In this document: one piece after another, positions 1 through 8,774 of the stretch
How the letters are laid out: each line of letters opens with the position of its first letter
How positions within the stretch are numbered: position 1 is the stretch's first letter
Source of the DNA: Aquimarina sp. U1-2
Lineage (GTDB): Bacteria; Bacteroidota; Bacteroidia; Flavobacteriales; Flavobacteriaceae
Direction of reading: 5' to 3'
Length of the DNA: 64,000 nt
Assembly: GCF_017897595.1 (NCBI RefSeq)
Contig: NZ_JAGKIK010000001.1
Coordinates: forward strand, 583,687-647,686
Position numbers and translations under genes: made by a program
The notes under the pieces: generated by a model
The model's input: only the letters and a program-made list of their open reading frames with translations
What the model was told of the DNA's origin: nothing
Databases searched by the model: none

Positions 1-204
1 CACCAAGGTTTTGCTCATCTCTGTTTTCAAGTTGAGGATATAGATTTAGCAATGAAGCAACTTAATGACAAAGGCATTGAAACTTTTGTAAAGGCAGAAA
101 CATATCCATTAAGTTTTTATGAAAGACGAGTGGCTTTTATCAAAGACCTAAATGGAAATATCATTGAGTTTGCTGGGCCATTAAAAGACACAAGAAACAA
201 TTAA
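1..204 (+). CDS. VOC (glyoxalase/bleomycin-resistance fold) protein, C-terminal part
   Basis: The reading frame is open from base 1 and ends with TAA at 202-204, giving the last 67 residues of a protein whose start lies outside the window. Visible are the betaalphabetabetabeta signatures of the vicinal-oxygen-chelate fold: a HLCFQVEDID strand followed by a helix, then the closing KDLNGNIIEF strand, whose Glu is normally a metal ligand in this family. The fold serves lyases, dioxygenases and resistance proteins, so no substrate can be given. It ends 11 bp before the next gene on the same strand and is probably in its operon. Confidence 0.8.
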   Translation, partial: HQGFAHLCFQVEDIDLAMKQLNDKGIETFVKAETYPLSFYERRVAFIKDLNGNIIEFAGPLKDTRNN

Positions 205-215
205 AATAAAGCAAA

Positions 216-2153
216 ATGAAAACAATAATCACAATGGTATTGGCTCTTATGACGGCATTCATAAGCCTTGCTAACGAACAACTACAGTTGAAAGAAGTCG
301 CTTCTTTCAAAGAAAACAGACCCACAGCAGTAGCCGTATCTCAAGGAGGTAGAATATTTGCCAACTTGCCTTATTCGAGCTATTCACCAGACTCGCATAC
401 CGTTTCGGTAATTGAGATTTTGGCAAATGGAACTCAGATTCCATATCCAAATAAATCTTGGAATGAAAAGTCAAATAATGTAACCAACCACTATTTGAAC
501 ATTCAGAGTTTAGTTATTGACTCACAAAACGATTTATGGGTATTGGATACAGGCTCACCCAAACGCCGAGGCGTTGTCAAAGGCGGAGCCCGATTAATAC
601 ACATAGATTTGGCTACAAACAATGTACTTCGAACGGTAACAATTTCCAATGAAGTGCTAGGCAATCAAAGCTATTTAAACGATTTGCGAATCGATAAAAC
701 ACAAAGTTTCGCCTACATCACAGATAGTGTCGATGGAGGAATCTTGGTTGTCAATCTTTCTACTGGTGCACAAAAAAGGGTTCTTCAAAATGAGCTCATC
801 GCAACTAACGATACACAGAAAACTTTGGTCATTGAAGGCATTACCTTAAACGATGCCGCTAATTTTTATGCGACCGATGGTATTGCATATGACCCTCAGG
901 AAGAAATGATTTACTATCAGTACCGTCCATTTGCTGGTTCTTCAGCATTGATGAAAGTCGATGTTAATGTATTGAACGATTTTACGCTTTCGCGAAACCA
1001 ATTAAAGGACCAGGTAACGTTTGTTGGTAATACAGTCATCGCCGATGGTATCACTTACAAAAATGGTTTCATTTACCTAACGGATTTGGAACGTAACGCA
1101 ATATCTAGATATGATTTAAAAACCAAAAAACTTGAAACGGTTGTTGCTAATTCAGATATCAGCTGGCCAGATAGTATTGCCTTTGATGCTGAAGACAATA
1201 TCTACTTCACAACCGCACAATTTCATCGATTGCCAGGTCTTAACAATGGTGTCGATTTACAGAAAGGCGATTTTAAAATCTACAAAACAACTGCTTCAAC
1301 AGCGGTAGAAAAGACTGAATTCAAACTAAAGTTCGCGCCTCACATAGGTCTTACCAGTCTGGAAGACGGAATGTTTGTCAATCACGCCGGCCAAGACCCT
1401 ATTTCACAAATTGAATTTATTGCATCACAAGGTTTTAAAGGAATAGAGGACAATTTTATGAAGATACGCCCTGTGGCACAGCAAATTGCCATTGCTCAAG
1501 TATTGGAGAGAAATGGAATGCAATTAGGCTCTTTTGTCCACAACACAACTACTTGGCAAGATGCCACATTGGTTTCTGAACCCTCAGAAGTACGTGAGAT
1601 TATACTCAAAGAAATCAAGGAAACCGTAGAAGTTGCAAAACGGGTCAATGGAAAATATTTGACACTACTTTCTGGCAAAAGTCACCCAACCTTGGAGCGA
1701 CAATATCAAAAGGCAAACTTTATCCAAAACCTTCGAGTGATAGCTGAAGAAGCTGAAAAGGCTGGTCTTATTTTAGGATTGGAAGCCATTAATGGAACAG
1801 AATTTCAGGGTACGTTCATCACAAAAGTGACCGATGCCTATGAGATTGTAAAGGCAGTAAACAGCCCGTCCATTAAACTCACCTTTGATATGTACCACGT
1901 ACAGATTGAAAACGGGAATGTTATCAACAACTTTGACAAAACTTTTGACGAAATCACCTATGTCCATATGGCAGACAATCCTGGGCGAAGCGAACCAGGT
2001 ACAGGCGAAATGAACTTCGAAAACATCCTTAAATATATCTACAAAAGTGGCTACAAAGGATTCATCGATATGGAACACGTAAGCACTATTCCTGGTAAAG
2101 AGGGAGAGCAGAACATTTTGACCATTTATAAAAATTTAAACGAGAAACTATGA
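216..2153 (+). CDS. Secreted two-domain protein: royal-jelly/SMP-30-type beta-propeller fused to hydroxypyruvate-isomerase-like TIM barrel
   Basis: The 645-residue product starts with a signal peptide (about residues 1-19). Residues about 25-365 resemble the major royal jelly/yellow (L-dopachrome tautomerase-related) propeller, with repeated strands such as VIDSQNDLWVLDTG and IAFDAEDNIYFTT. Residues about 370-645 resemble the xylose-isomerase-like TIM barrel of hydroxypyruvate isomerases, with GLEAINGTE, LTFDMYHVQIENG and YVHMADNPGR, the Glu/Asp/His positions that bind metal and substrate. Each domain is normally a separate protein. The fusion suggests a periplasmic or secreted lactonase-plus-isomerase acting on a sugar-like compound, which is inference. 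Its stop codon overlaps the next gene's ATG (ATGA), so the two are translationally coupled. Confidence 0.8.
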   Translation: MKTIITMVLALMTAFISLANEQLQLKEVASFKENRPTAVAVSQGGRIFANLPYSSYSPDSHTVSVIEILANGTQIPYPNKSWNEKSNNVTNHYLNIQSLVIDSQNDLWVLDTGSPKRRGVVKGGARLIHIDLATNNVLRTVTISNEVLGNQSYLNDLRIDKTQSFAYITDSVDGGILVVNLSTGAQKRVLQNELIATNDTQKTLVIEGITLNDAANFYATDGIAYDPQEEMIYYQYRPFAGSSALMKVDVNVLNDFTLSRNQLKDQVTFVGNTVIADGITYKNGFIYLTDLERNAISRYDLKTKKLETVVANSDISWPDSIAFDAEDNIYFTTAQFHRLPGLNNGVDLQKGDFKIYKTTASTAVEKTEFKLKFAPHIGLTSLEDGMFVNHAGQDPISQIEFIASQGFKGIEDNFMKIRPVAQQIAIAQVLERNGMQLGSFVHNTTTWQDATLVSEPSEVREIILKEIKETVEVAKRVNGKYLTLLSGKSHPTLERQYQKANFIQNLRVIAEEAEKAGLILGLEAINGTEFQGTFITKVTDAYEIVKAVNSPSIKLTFDMYHVQIENGNVINNFDKTFDEITYVHMADNPGRSEPGTGEMNFENILKYIYKSGYKGFIDMEHVSTIPGKEGEQNILTIYKNLNEKL

Positions 2154-3013
2154 AAAAGATGATAATCGTATTTGCCATACTCTTGGCGAGTACTGCCTTA
2201 GTGGCACAGAATAAAGAAAGCGACTTTCAAAGCATAGAAGTCTTTGGCCAGACTTTAAAATATATTGAAAAAGGGAAAGGTAAAACACTGATTTTACTTC
2301 ACGGTCTGGGCAGTAATTCTGAAAGATGGAGGTATAACAATGATGAATTATCCAAATCATACAATGTAATTTCATTAGAACAAATAGGGTTCGGTTATTC
2401 AGATAAACCAACAATTCCCTACCGCGGTGCAACATTGGTGGAGTTCCTAAATGAGTTTATGAATCAGAAAGGTATTAAAAAGGCAACACTCATTGGTAAT
2501 TCGATGGGTGGTTGGGTATCAGCGTTATTTGCCGTTACGCATTCTGAGAAATTGGATAAACTCATTCTAGTTAACCCTGCCTTTTTGTTAGGAATGCCAG
2601 ACGATGCCGATGTTGATGCGATATACGCTTTTGCTAATCCCTCAACCCTTGAGGGTATGGCAAACTATACCAAGCGTATCTATTTTCAAAATGAGGAGTT
2701 GCTCAAGACCGAAAATCTCAAAGAAAGCTTGATTAAGAAACTGAGCTGGAATGATGGGTACACGGTGTATCAAATCATAAAGTCCCTAATTCAAGGTAAA
2801 GATCTTATGGTGGATAGCTTAAACAATATCAAAGCAAAGACCCTTATCATTCAAGGGCAACACGACCCTATTGTACCTATGAAAACCATAGAAACACTAA
2901 AAAAGCAAATAAAGGACAACGTTACTATTATCTATGAAAACAGCGGTCATTCACCAATGGTAGAAGAGCCCGAAAGATTTAATACAGATATTCTCAAATT
3001 TTTAAAAAAATAA
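2150..3013 (+). CDS. Secreted alpha/beta-hydrolase fold protein
   Basis: The 287-residue product has a signal peptide (about 1-19, ending LVAQ) and a complete alpha/beta-hydrolase catalytic set: oxyanion region HGLGSN (51-56), nucleophile elbow GNSMGG with Ser118, the acid in GQHDPIV, and the His in SGHSPMVEEPE. The general reaction is hydrolysis of an ester, lactone or C-C bond, and the substrate is unknown. The ATG lies inside the stop of the preceding fusion gene (4-bp overlap). This points to one operon in which a lactone made or sensed by the propeller domain could be the substrate; that link is inference. Confidence 0.85.
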   Translation: MKKMIIVFAILLASTALVAQNKESDFQSIEVFGQTLKYIEKGKGKTLILLHGLGSNSERWRYNNDELSKSYNVISLEQIGFGYSDKPTIPYRGATLVEFLNEFMNQKGIKKATLIGNSMGGWVSALFAVTHSEKLDKLILVNPAFLLGMPDDADVDAIYAFANPSTLEGMANYTKRIYFQNEELLKTENLKESLIKKLSWNDGYTVYQIIKSLIQGKDLMVDSLNNIKAKTLIIQGQHDPIVPMKTIETLKKQIKDNVTIIYENSGHSPMVEEPERFNTDILKFLKK

Positions 3014-3017
3014 TAAG

Positions 3018-3209
3018 ATGAAAAAGCTAAGAACCATAATGATAGTCTGGGTAGCCATCTACCCAACTATTACCGTAATACAATACTTTTTTGGAGAAAC
3101 GTTGAGTCAATTGCCTCTCGCACTACGTACGCTAATCCTAACAAGCGTGCTAGTACCTTCAATGGTGTGCGTGTTGATTCCGTTTTGGACGAAAGTATTT
3201 TCTAAATGA
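3018..3209 (+). CDS. Small two-helix membrane protein, paralogue of 7513-7704
   Basis: The 63-residue product has two hydrophobic segments (about 6-25 and 35-57) separated by a short polar loop, and ends in a basic VFSK tail. I do not recognise a named family with certainty; the length and topology resemble DUF2798-type proteins. It is about 80% identical by eye to the product of 7513-7704, and both genes are followed by an AraC-type regulator on the same strand. It starts 4 bp after the hydrolase stop, so it is the last gene of that operon. Confidence 0.75.
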   Translation: MKKLRTIMIVWVAIYPTITVIQYFFGETLSQLPLALRTLILTSVLVPSMVCVLIPFWTKVFSK

Positions 3210-3294
3210 GCTGTCTAAAAGTTGAGTTACTTTACAGCTATATTTCAGATATAAAAGTTCTTGCTGTTTAATGTAAAAATACTACCTTTTGAAA

Positions 3295-4200
3295 ATGAAA
3301 ATAGACGGTATTCATACTTTATCTACAATTCAAGAGTATTTTAATTTTATCAATTACAAAGGAGCTATATTTAAAGAGTTTTCTATTGCCAGATTAGAGG
3401 AGACCGCTAAGGTCATACCACAAAAAATGCCGCCATATCGAAAACGCTTTTTTAAAATCATGCTTATTCTCAACGGAGAAATAGATATGCATAACAATGA
3501 AAATGAAAATCATTTAAGTAATAACACTTTATTCTTTTCAGGTTCAGGTCATATACAATCCTGGGAAAGTATATCACCTTTGAGTGGCTTCGTAATTTAT
3601 TTTACCTCAGACTTTTATTCAGTTGTACACAAAAAGAATAAACTACATTCGGATTTTCCTTTTTTTACATCAAATGCAGCTATGAGTATAGCTATCGCTC
3701 AAGATGAGAGTAAGCATTTACAGCGAACCTTTGAAAATATTATTTTGCTATCTAAGCAAGATTTACCGAACAAAGAAGATATTTTTAGGTCTTATCTTAA
3801 TATTTTGCTTTTAGAATCTAAAAATTTGTACGAGCAAAAGCTTGGTACAACAGCGGTATTACAAGATTCAGATAAGCGCATTCTCAATAACTATAATCAA
3901 TTAATAGAAGAGCAGTACGGAACTGACAATGAAGAAGTCTTTAAATCTGTTCAAGAGTTTGCTGAAGCACTGTCCATTCATCCTACCCACTTAAATTATG
4001 TGGTAAAAAGCCTAACGGGCAATACCGCATTACAACTTATTCATAATAGGAAATTGCAAGAAGCAAAGTCTCTACTATTTCAAACTTCCAAAACAGTTAG
4101 CGAGATTGCTTACGACCTTCATTTTGATAATCCTACCCATTTTGTCCGTTTTGTAAAGAAAAAAACAGGCAAAACACCCTTACAACTTCGCAATACTTAA
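3295..4200 (+). CDS. AraC-family transcriptional regulator
   Basis: The 301-residue product has an N-terminal cupin-like sensor half (about 30-150; the [17 protein letters not shown] strand is typical of the flavobacterial subfamily). A C-terminal double helix-turn-helix follows (about 195-300), with the family signature [33 protein letters not shown] chose the ATG at 3295 over an in-frame TTG at 3289, because TACCTTTT at 3283-3290 fits a -7 box and would place transcription start at or next to the ATG. Likely ligand and targets are unknown. The class A operator before the next gene is a candidate target. Confidence 0.88.
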   Translation: MKIDGIHTLSTIQEYFNFINYKGAIFKEFSIARLEETAKVIPQKMPPYRKRFFKIMLILNGEIDMHNNENENHLSNNTLFFSGSGHIQSWESISPLSGFVIYFTSDFYSVVHKKNKLHSDFPFFTSNAAMSIAIAQDESKHLQRTFENIILLSKQDLPNKEDIFRSYLNILLLESKNLYEQKLGTTAVLQDSDKRILNNYNQLIEEQYGTDNEEVFKSVQEFAEALSIHPTHLNYVVKSLTGNTALQLIHNRKLQEAKSLLFQTSKTVSEIAYDLHFDNPTHFVRFVKKKTGKTPLQLRNT

Positions 4201-4204
4201 AAGT

Positions 4205-4260
4205 GGTCATATTTCCTTGATTTGTGGTTTAGCTATAGCCCTATTCCACGGGTACATTTG
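4205..4260 (+). promoter_or_regulatory. Class A operator-promoter for the 4296 SDR operon
   Basis: GTGGTCATATTT and GTGGTTTAGCTA are direct repeats whose GGT cores begin at 4205 and 4226, 21 bp apart. TACATTTG at 4253-4260 matches the Bacteroidota -7 box TAnnTTTG and begins 27 bp after the second core. The same geometry recurs at 7422, 8691, 9927 and 17755. Confidence 0.7.
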
Positions 4261-4295
4261 TAGAGTAATTGTTAAATAACTTAAAATATATACAA

Positions 4296-5141
4296 ATGGA
4301 AACTGAAAACCAAAAAATATGGCTGGTAACAGGTGTTTCTAGCGGATTCGGGAAAGCCTTAATGACCGCTATTAGTGAAAAAGGAGATATTGCCGTCGGT
4401 ACCGTAAGAAAGAAAGAACAGTTAGTATTAACAGAGTCTATCAATCCGGGTAAAACCTTTGCCTATTTATTAGATGTAAATAATAGCAAACAGGTTAGCG
4501 AGGTAATTGATAATATAAAAACTAAGTTTGGTAAAATTGATATTGTAGTAAACAACGCTGGTTACGGATTAATCGGTGCGGTGGAGGAAACTTCTGAACA
4601 GGAAGCAAGACAGCAAATAGAGACCAACGTCTTTGGTGCATTGAGCGTAACTCAAAAAGCATTGCCAATAATGCGAGAACAAGGTAATGGTCATTTTTTT
4701 CAGATATCATCTATCGGTGGATTGGTTTCTTACCCCGGTGCCGGAATTTATAATGCCAGTAAGTACGCATTAGAAGGGTTTAGCGAGGCTATTGCAAAAG
4801 AAGCAAGGCATTTGGGAATAAAGGTGACGATTGTAGAGCCAGGACCATTTAGAACAGAATGGGCAGGCACATCAATGAAACAAACCAAAAATCGGATAGC
4901 TGCATATAATACCACTGTTGGTGAGTTTAGAAACTGGTTAGAAGCCGATAATGGTAGCCAGGTAGGTGACCCATATCTGGCAGCCAAAGCAATGGTCACT
5001 TTAGCGCATTCAAATAATCCACCTTTAAATTTTCCTGTTGGCGAAATGGCAATTAATGATGCTCGAGAAAAAATAAATAGGTTGCAACAAGAAATTGATA
5101 AATGGGAAAGTCTATCTGTCAATACAGCATTTAACGAATAA
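4296..5141 (+). CDS. Short-chain dehydrogenase/reductase (SDR)
   Basis: The 281-residue product is a classical SDR: cofactor motif TGVSSGFGKA near the N terminus, NNAGYG, a catalytic Ser in the ISSIGG region, YNASK as the YxxxK catalytic pair, and EPGPFRTEW after it. It reduces or oxidises a carbonyl/alcohol with NAD(P)(H), substrate unknown. The ATG at 4296 is preferred to an upstream in-frame TTG at 4269, which falls just after the -7 box at 4253-4260. It is close to the SDR at 10019 (same motifs throughout). It leads an apparent operon with two aldo/keto reductases and an ABM-domain gene. Confidence 0.9.
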   Translation: METENQKIWLVTGVSSGFGKALMTAISEKGDIAVGTVRKKEQLVLTESINPGKTFAYLLDVNNSKQVSEVIDNIKTKFGKIDIVVNNAGYGLIGAVEETSEQEARQQIETNVFGALSVTQKALPIMREQGNGHFFQISSIGGLVSYPGAGIYNASKYALEGFSEAIAKEARHLGIKVTIVEPGPFRTEWAGTSMKQTKNRIAAYNTTVGEFRNWLEADNGSQVGDPYLAAKAMVTLAHSNNPPLNFPVGEMAINDAREKINRLQQEIDKWESLSVNTAFNE

Positions 5142-5154
5142 TTATAATGTAAGC

Positions 5155-5180
5155 ATCACCTAAAGTTACGTTTGGGTGAT
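5155..5180 (+). terminator. Hairpin between SDR and aldo/keto reductase genes
   Basis: ATCACCTAAA (5155-5164) pairs with TTTGGGTGAT (5171-5180), ten base pairs with one G-T wobble around a 6-base loop. No T tract follows on the plus strand, so it may weaken read-through or protect mRNA ends instead of terminating fully. Confidence 0.4.
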
Positions 5181-5199
5181 ACCAAAAAAACAAATTAAA

Positions 5200-6048
5200 A
5201 TGGAAGCAATAGTAGAAAACAACACCTTTAAAATAGGTGGAGAACTAGAAGTAAATAGACTTGGATATGGCGCTTTACACACAACAGGTAGAGGAGGTTA
5301 CGGCAATCCTGAAAATAAAGAAAGTATAATTAATGTACTTAATAAAACCAATGACTTATGTGTCAACTTTATTGATACCGCTGATAGTTATGGTCCTTAT
5401 ATTTCAGAAGAAATTATTGCCGAAGCACTATATCCTTATAATAATAAAACGGTTATTGCAACCAAAGTTGGCTATGAACGCCCAAACGGGAGCTGGATTA
5501 TCAATAATGATCCTAAACGAATGCGTAAAGCACTTGAAGGCAGTTTAAAGCGATTAAAAGTTGAACAGATTGATTTGTACCAATTACATCGAATTGACCC
5601 TTTAATTCCTTTAAGCGAACAAATAGGTTTTTTAGCAGAGGTTCAAAAAGAGGGATTGATAAAACATATCGGTTTATCAGAAGTAAACCTTATACAGCTT
5701 CAAGAAGCTATGAAACACGCAAAAATTGCAAGCGTACAAAACCAGTATAGCTATGGGAACAGAAAATGGGACGATGTTTTAGACTATACTACCGATAATG
5801 ATATTGCCTTTATTCCTTGGTATCCTTTGGATGCAGGAAGTGTCTATGGCAAACAAAAGTTAGAAATTATCGCTAGTAAGTATGGCTTTTCTTCTCATCA
5901 AATTGCCCTTGCTTGGTTGTTACATCGCGCAAAAAATATAGTTGTAATTCCAGGTACATCAAACCTCAAACATTTAGAGGAGAATGTGGTAGCAGGTCAT
6001 ATTCCGCTTTCAACAAGTGATATGGATTATTTAAATAGTGCGTTATGA
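5200..6048 (+). CDS. Aldo/keto reductase
   Basis: The 282-residue product is an AKR TIM barrel with the NADPH-dependent catalytic tetrad visible: Asp and Tyr in NFIDTADSYG, Lys in VIATKVGYE and His in LYQLHRIDP. The C-terminal cofactor loop VVIPGTSNLKHLEENV is also present. The ATG at 5200 is used; a GTG at 5176 lies inside the preceding hairpin. The product resembles the oxidoreductases often encoded beside AraC-controlled SDR genes in this phylum. The ORF overlaps the next gene by 4 bp (ATGA), so they are co-translated. Confidence 0.88.
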   Translation: MEAIVENNTFKIGGELEVNRLGYGALHTTGRGGYGNPENKESIINVLNKTNDLCVNFIDTADSYGPYISEEIIAEALYPYNNKTVIATKVGYERPNGSWIINNDPKRMRKALEGSLKRLKVEQIDLYQLHRIDPLIPLSEQIGFLAEVQKEGLIKHIGLSEVNLIQLQEAMKHAKIASVQNQYSYGNRKWDDVLDYTTDNDIAFIPWYPLDAGSVYGKQKLEIIASKYGFSSHQIALAWLLHRAKNIVVIPGTSNLKHLEENVVAGHIPLSTSDMDYLNSAL

Positions 6049-6344
6049 AAGTAGCTGTTGGAGTTTGGCAAATTAAGGGTAACTATCGGGACGAATTTAT
6101 AAGCTTGAGTAAAGACATCGCTCAACAATCAAAAACAGAAAATGGTCTACTTAGTTATTCATTTTCAGAAAGTAAAGCCAAGAAAAATGAATTTATATTT
6201 CTTGAAGAATGGAAAGATGATAAAGCCATTGAAAATCACGTATCTCAAGATTACTTTAATTCGTTTATAGAGAAAACTAAAGTGATGTTAGAAGAGGATT
6301 TCAGTGGAAAAATATATGAAGTAACAACAATTGAAAAATTTTAA
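6045..6344 (+). CDS. Antibiotic biosynthesis monooxygenase (ABM) domain protein, YgiN-like
   Basis: The 99-residue product is a single ferredoxin-like ABM domain: a VGVWQIKGNYRDEF strand-helix, GLLSYSFSES, and the FLEEWKDDKAIENH motif with the conserved Glu-x-Trp and His. YgiN-type members act on quinols without cofactor, and others on aromatic intermediates. Coupling to aldo/keto reductases suggests handling of a quinone-like or reactive carbonyl compound, which is inference. Its start overlaps the preceding stop (ATGA). Confidence 0.82.
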   Translation: MKVAVGVWQIKGNYRDEFISLSKDIAQQSKTENGLLSYSFSESKAKKNEFIFLEEWKDDKAIENHVSQDYFNSFIEKTKVMLEEDFSGKIYEVTTIEKF

Positions 6345-6365
6345 ACAAACCAAAAACAATAAATT

Positions 6366-7331
6366 ATGGAATATCGAAGAATAGGGAATACTGGCCTACA
6401 GTTAAGTGCCTTTTCCTTTGGAAGCTGGGTAAGCTTTCATAAACAGATTGATGATGCCCTTGCCGATAAACTTATGGGTATAGCATACGACAATGGTGTC
6501 AACTTTTTTGATAACGCCGAAACCTATGCTTTAGGCGAAAGCGAAAAAATGATGGGGAGAATTTTTAAGAAAAAGAATTGGGAACGTAGTTCATTTGTCG
6601 TATCCTCAAAAGCCTTTTTCGGATGGCACGGAAAAGACAACAAACCCAATCAAATGGGTTTAAGCAGAAAACATTTAGTTGAAGCCTGTAATGAAGCATT
6701 ACAGCGCCTTCAAGTAGATTACTTAGACCTTTATTTTTGTCATAGACCAGATGAAAGTACACCGATTGAAGAAGTCGTTTGGACAATGAATATGCTTATA
6801 CATCAAGGTAAAATATTGTACTGGGGAACTAGTGAATGGAATGCAGCACAGATTATGGAAGCTCACCGAGTTGCACAACAATACAATCTTATTGGCCCCA
6901 AAGTAGAGCAATCGCAATACAACATTCTAAAACGTGATAAAATTGAAACTGAGTTTAAGGATGTCTATAAAAATGTAGGTTTGGGTATTACCGCTTGGAG
7001 TCCTCTCGCAGCAGGATTTCTCACAGGAAAATACCTGGATGGTATACCAGAAGGTTCCAGATTTGCAATTAAAGGTATGGATTGGTTATCGAGCCAATGG
7101 CTACAAAAGGAAAAGATGGAACAAGTACGGCAACTTAAAAACATCGCAGATGATTTAGGCGTAAGTATGCCTTCAATGGCATTGGCTTGGACGCTTAAGA
7201 ATCCAAATATTAGTTCAACCATTTTAGGGGCGACTAAAGAGGAACAGCTACTACAAAATTTAAAGGCATTGGAGGTATTGCCGCTGTTGAATGATGATAT
7301 TCTAGAAAGAATAAACCAAGCTACAATCTAA
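6366..7331 (+). CDS. Aldo/keto reductase, voltage-gated K+ channel beta-subunit-like group
   Basis: The 321-residue product belongs to the AKR group that includes YghZ and Kvbeta: EYRRIGNTGLQLSAFSFGSW at the start, NFFDNAETYALGESE carrying the catalytic Asp/Tyr, Lys in VVSSKAFFG, His in YFCHRPDE, and SSTILGATKEEQL for the cofactor. These enzymes reduce aldehydes such as methylglyoxal. It follows the ABM gene by 21 bp and closes the operon begun at 4296. Confidence 0.88.
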   Translation: MEYRRIGNTGLQLSAFSFGSWVSFHKQIDDALADKLMGIAYDNGVNFFDNAETYALGESEKMMGRIFKKKNWERSSFVVSSKAFFGWHGKDNKPNQMGLSRKHLVEACNEALQRLQVDYLDLYFCHRPDESTPIEEVVWTMNMLIHQGKILYWGTSEWNAAQIMEAHRVAQQYNLIGPKVEQSQYNILKRDKIETEFKDVYKNVGLGITAWSPLAAGFLTGKYLDGIPEGSRFAIKGMDWLSSQWLQKEKMEQVRQLKNIADDLGVSMPSMALAWTLKNPNISSTILGATKEEQLLQNLKALEVLPLLNDDILERINQATI

Positions 7332-7371
7332 CAAATAGCACTTTTAAAATTAATTAAATAATTCAATGTAA

Positions 7372-7395
7372 ACCATAGTACCCTACTACTATGGT
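7372..7395 (+). terminator. Hairpin after the aldo/keto reductase
   Basis: ACCATAGTA (7372-7380) and TACTATGGT (7387-7395) form a perfect 9-bp stem with a 6-base loop. It lies 40 bp after the stop codon and is followed by an AT-rich stretch without a clean T run. Confidence 0.5.
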
Positions 7396-7421
7396 ATTAC
7401 TATTTATAGGGATTCGATTTT

Positions 7422-7477
7422 GGTCATACTAACTTTTAAATTGGTTCCTATATAATCCTAAGGTCACCGTAATTTTG
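7422..7477 (+). promoter_or_regulatory. Class A operator-promoter for 7513
   Basis: TTGGTCATACT and TTGGTTCCTAT have GGT cores at 7422 and 7443 (21 bp). TAATTTTG at 7470-7477 begins 27 bp after the second core, and the ATG lies 36 bp further on. An additional GGTCA at 7462 is not in phase. Confidence 0.7.
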
Positions 7478-7512
7478 AATTATAAAATAGTAATAACATA
7501 AACATATAAGTG

Positions 7513-7704
7513 ATGAAAAAATTAAAATCAATATTTATCGTCTGGATAGCCATCTATCCCACAATTACGGTCATACAATATTTTTTCGGCGAGATTTTAA
7601 GTGAACTACCTCTTGCGATACGCACCCTAATTCTAACAGGCGTACTAGTACCATCAATGGTATATATTTTAATTCCATTTTGGACAAAGGTATTTTCTAA
7701 ATAA
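7513..7704 (+). CDS. Small two-helix membrane protein, paralogue of 3018-3209
   Basis: The 63-residue product has two predicted membrane helices and is nearly the same as the product of 3018-3209 (shared IAIYPTITVIQYFFGE-like core and VFSK tail). The ATG at 7513 is used; a GTG overlaps it at 7510. Its function is not known. The gene is transcribed from its own class A promoter and is followed 83 bp later by an AraC gene, reproducing the 3018/3295 gene pair. Confidence 0.78.
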   Translation: MKKLKSIFIVWIAIYPTITVIQYFFGEILSELPLAIRTLILTGVLVPSMVYILIPFWTKVFSK

Positions 7705-7787
7705 ACCACTAAAAGTTAAATGCAATTTCGTCTGTAATGTGGTAATGAGTGTCGCTGTTTTTTTTAATTTTATAAAAAAAACAGAAC

Positions 7788-8672
7788 TTGTCACAAATAC
7801 CCATCCATAAAACCATAAACGAACTTTACGAGTTTTTGGGTTCTGATTTGGCAAAAAATGCTGAAGCATTCCATATCGCAACTCACGAACAAATTAGAGA
7901 ACTCTTACCTTCAGAAGTAAAACCTTTTAGAAATGATTTTTTTGAAATTTCTATAGTTTTGGGAGGTACAAGTATTGAATATAAAATAAACCAAAAAACC
8001 TTTAAGACACCACAACAATACCTTGTATTCAATGCACCCGGACAAGTACACAAGTGGAGTGGTATAAAGGGTGACCTTTCCGGATATGTAATGTTCTTTA
8101 AACCAGAATTTGTGAGTAAGCTTTTTCAAGAGCGTGCCCTCAGTAATTTCCCTTTCTTTAATATTTATGAGGCTAACTTATTTGAAGTAAATGAAGAGAA
8201 AGTAGGACAATTACACTTCTACTACCAACAAATTTTTGATAATTATTATAGCCAAAGCAGTAGTGCTAACCAATTGGTTAAAGCCAACCTGCAAGCCATC
8301 TTATGGCAGTGCAACCAATTATACGAAAATAAGAACCAAGCGCTACCAGAAAAAAAAGAAACAGACGGTATAGTAGCACGATACAGGCATTTGGTTAATA
8401 AACACTTTTTATCAGTTTCTACAGTAAATGAATATGCAGGAATGCTTAATATAACGCCTAATTATTTAAGTCAAATTATTCTACAAACACTAGGTATCAA
8501 TGCTAAAAGTATTATTGATGACCGCATCATTTTAGAAGCCGATTATCTTTTAACCTATTCTGATTTCAGTATCAAAGAGATTGGCTACAGTCTTAATTTT
8601 GACGAACCAACACATTTTACACGTTTCTTCAAAAAACATAAGGGTGTAACGCCCGGTTCTTTCCGAAAATAA
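7788..8672 (+). CDS. AraC-family transcriptional regulator
   Basis: The 294-residue product is an AraC regulator with a cupin-type N-terminal half (EVKPFRNDFFEISIVLGG, APGQVHKWSG) and a C-terminal double helix-turn-helix (SIKEIGYSLNFDEPTHFTRFFKKHKGVTPGSFR). The frame has no ATG before the conserved region, so the start is probably TTG at 7788. TAATTTTA at 7765-7772 is a possible -7 box and leaves a short leader. It is the partner of the small membrane protein gene at 7513. Confidence 0.85.
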   Translation: MSQIPIHKTINELYEFLGSDLAKNAEAFHIATHEQIRELLPSEVKPFRNDFFEISIVLGGTSIEYKINQKTFKTPQQYLVFNAPGQVHKWSGIKGDLSGYVMFFKPEFVSKLFQERALSNFPFFNIYEANLFEVNEEKVGQLHFYYQQIFDNYYSQSSSANQLVKANLQAILWQCNQLYENKNQALPEKKETDGIVARYRHLVNKHFLSVSTVNEYAGMLNITPNYLSQIILQTLGINAKSIIDDRIILEADYLLTYSDFSIKEIGYSLNFDEPTHFTRFFKKHKGVTPGSFRK

Positions 8673-8690
8673 AGTAGTAACCAAGAAATT

Positions 8691-8746
8691 GGTCATTCCA
8701 TCATTGTTATAGGTTTCTAATCTGGTAAACTACTGGGATATCTTTG
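8691..8746 (+). promoter_or_regulatory. Class A operator-promoter for the 8775 hydrolase
   Basis: TTGGTCATTCC and TAGGTTTCTAA have GGT cores at 8691 and 8712, exactly 21 bp apart. TATCTTTG at 8739-8746 is a perfect -7 box 27 bp after the second core and 29 bp before the ATG. Confidence 0.72.
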
Positions 8747-8774
8747 TATTGTTCAATTATTAAAAGCAGATACA

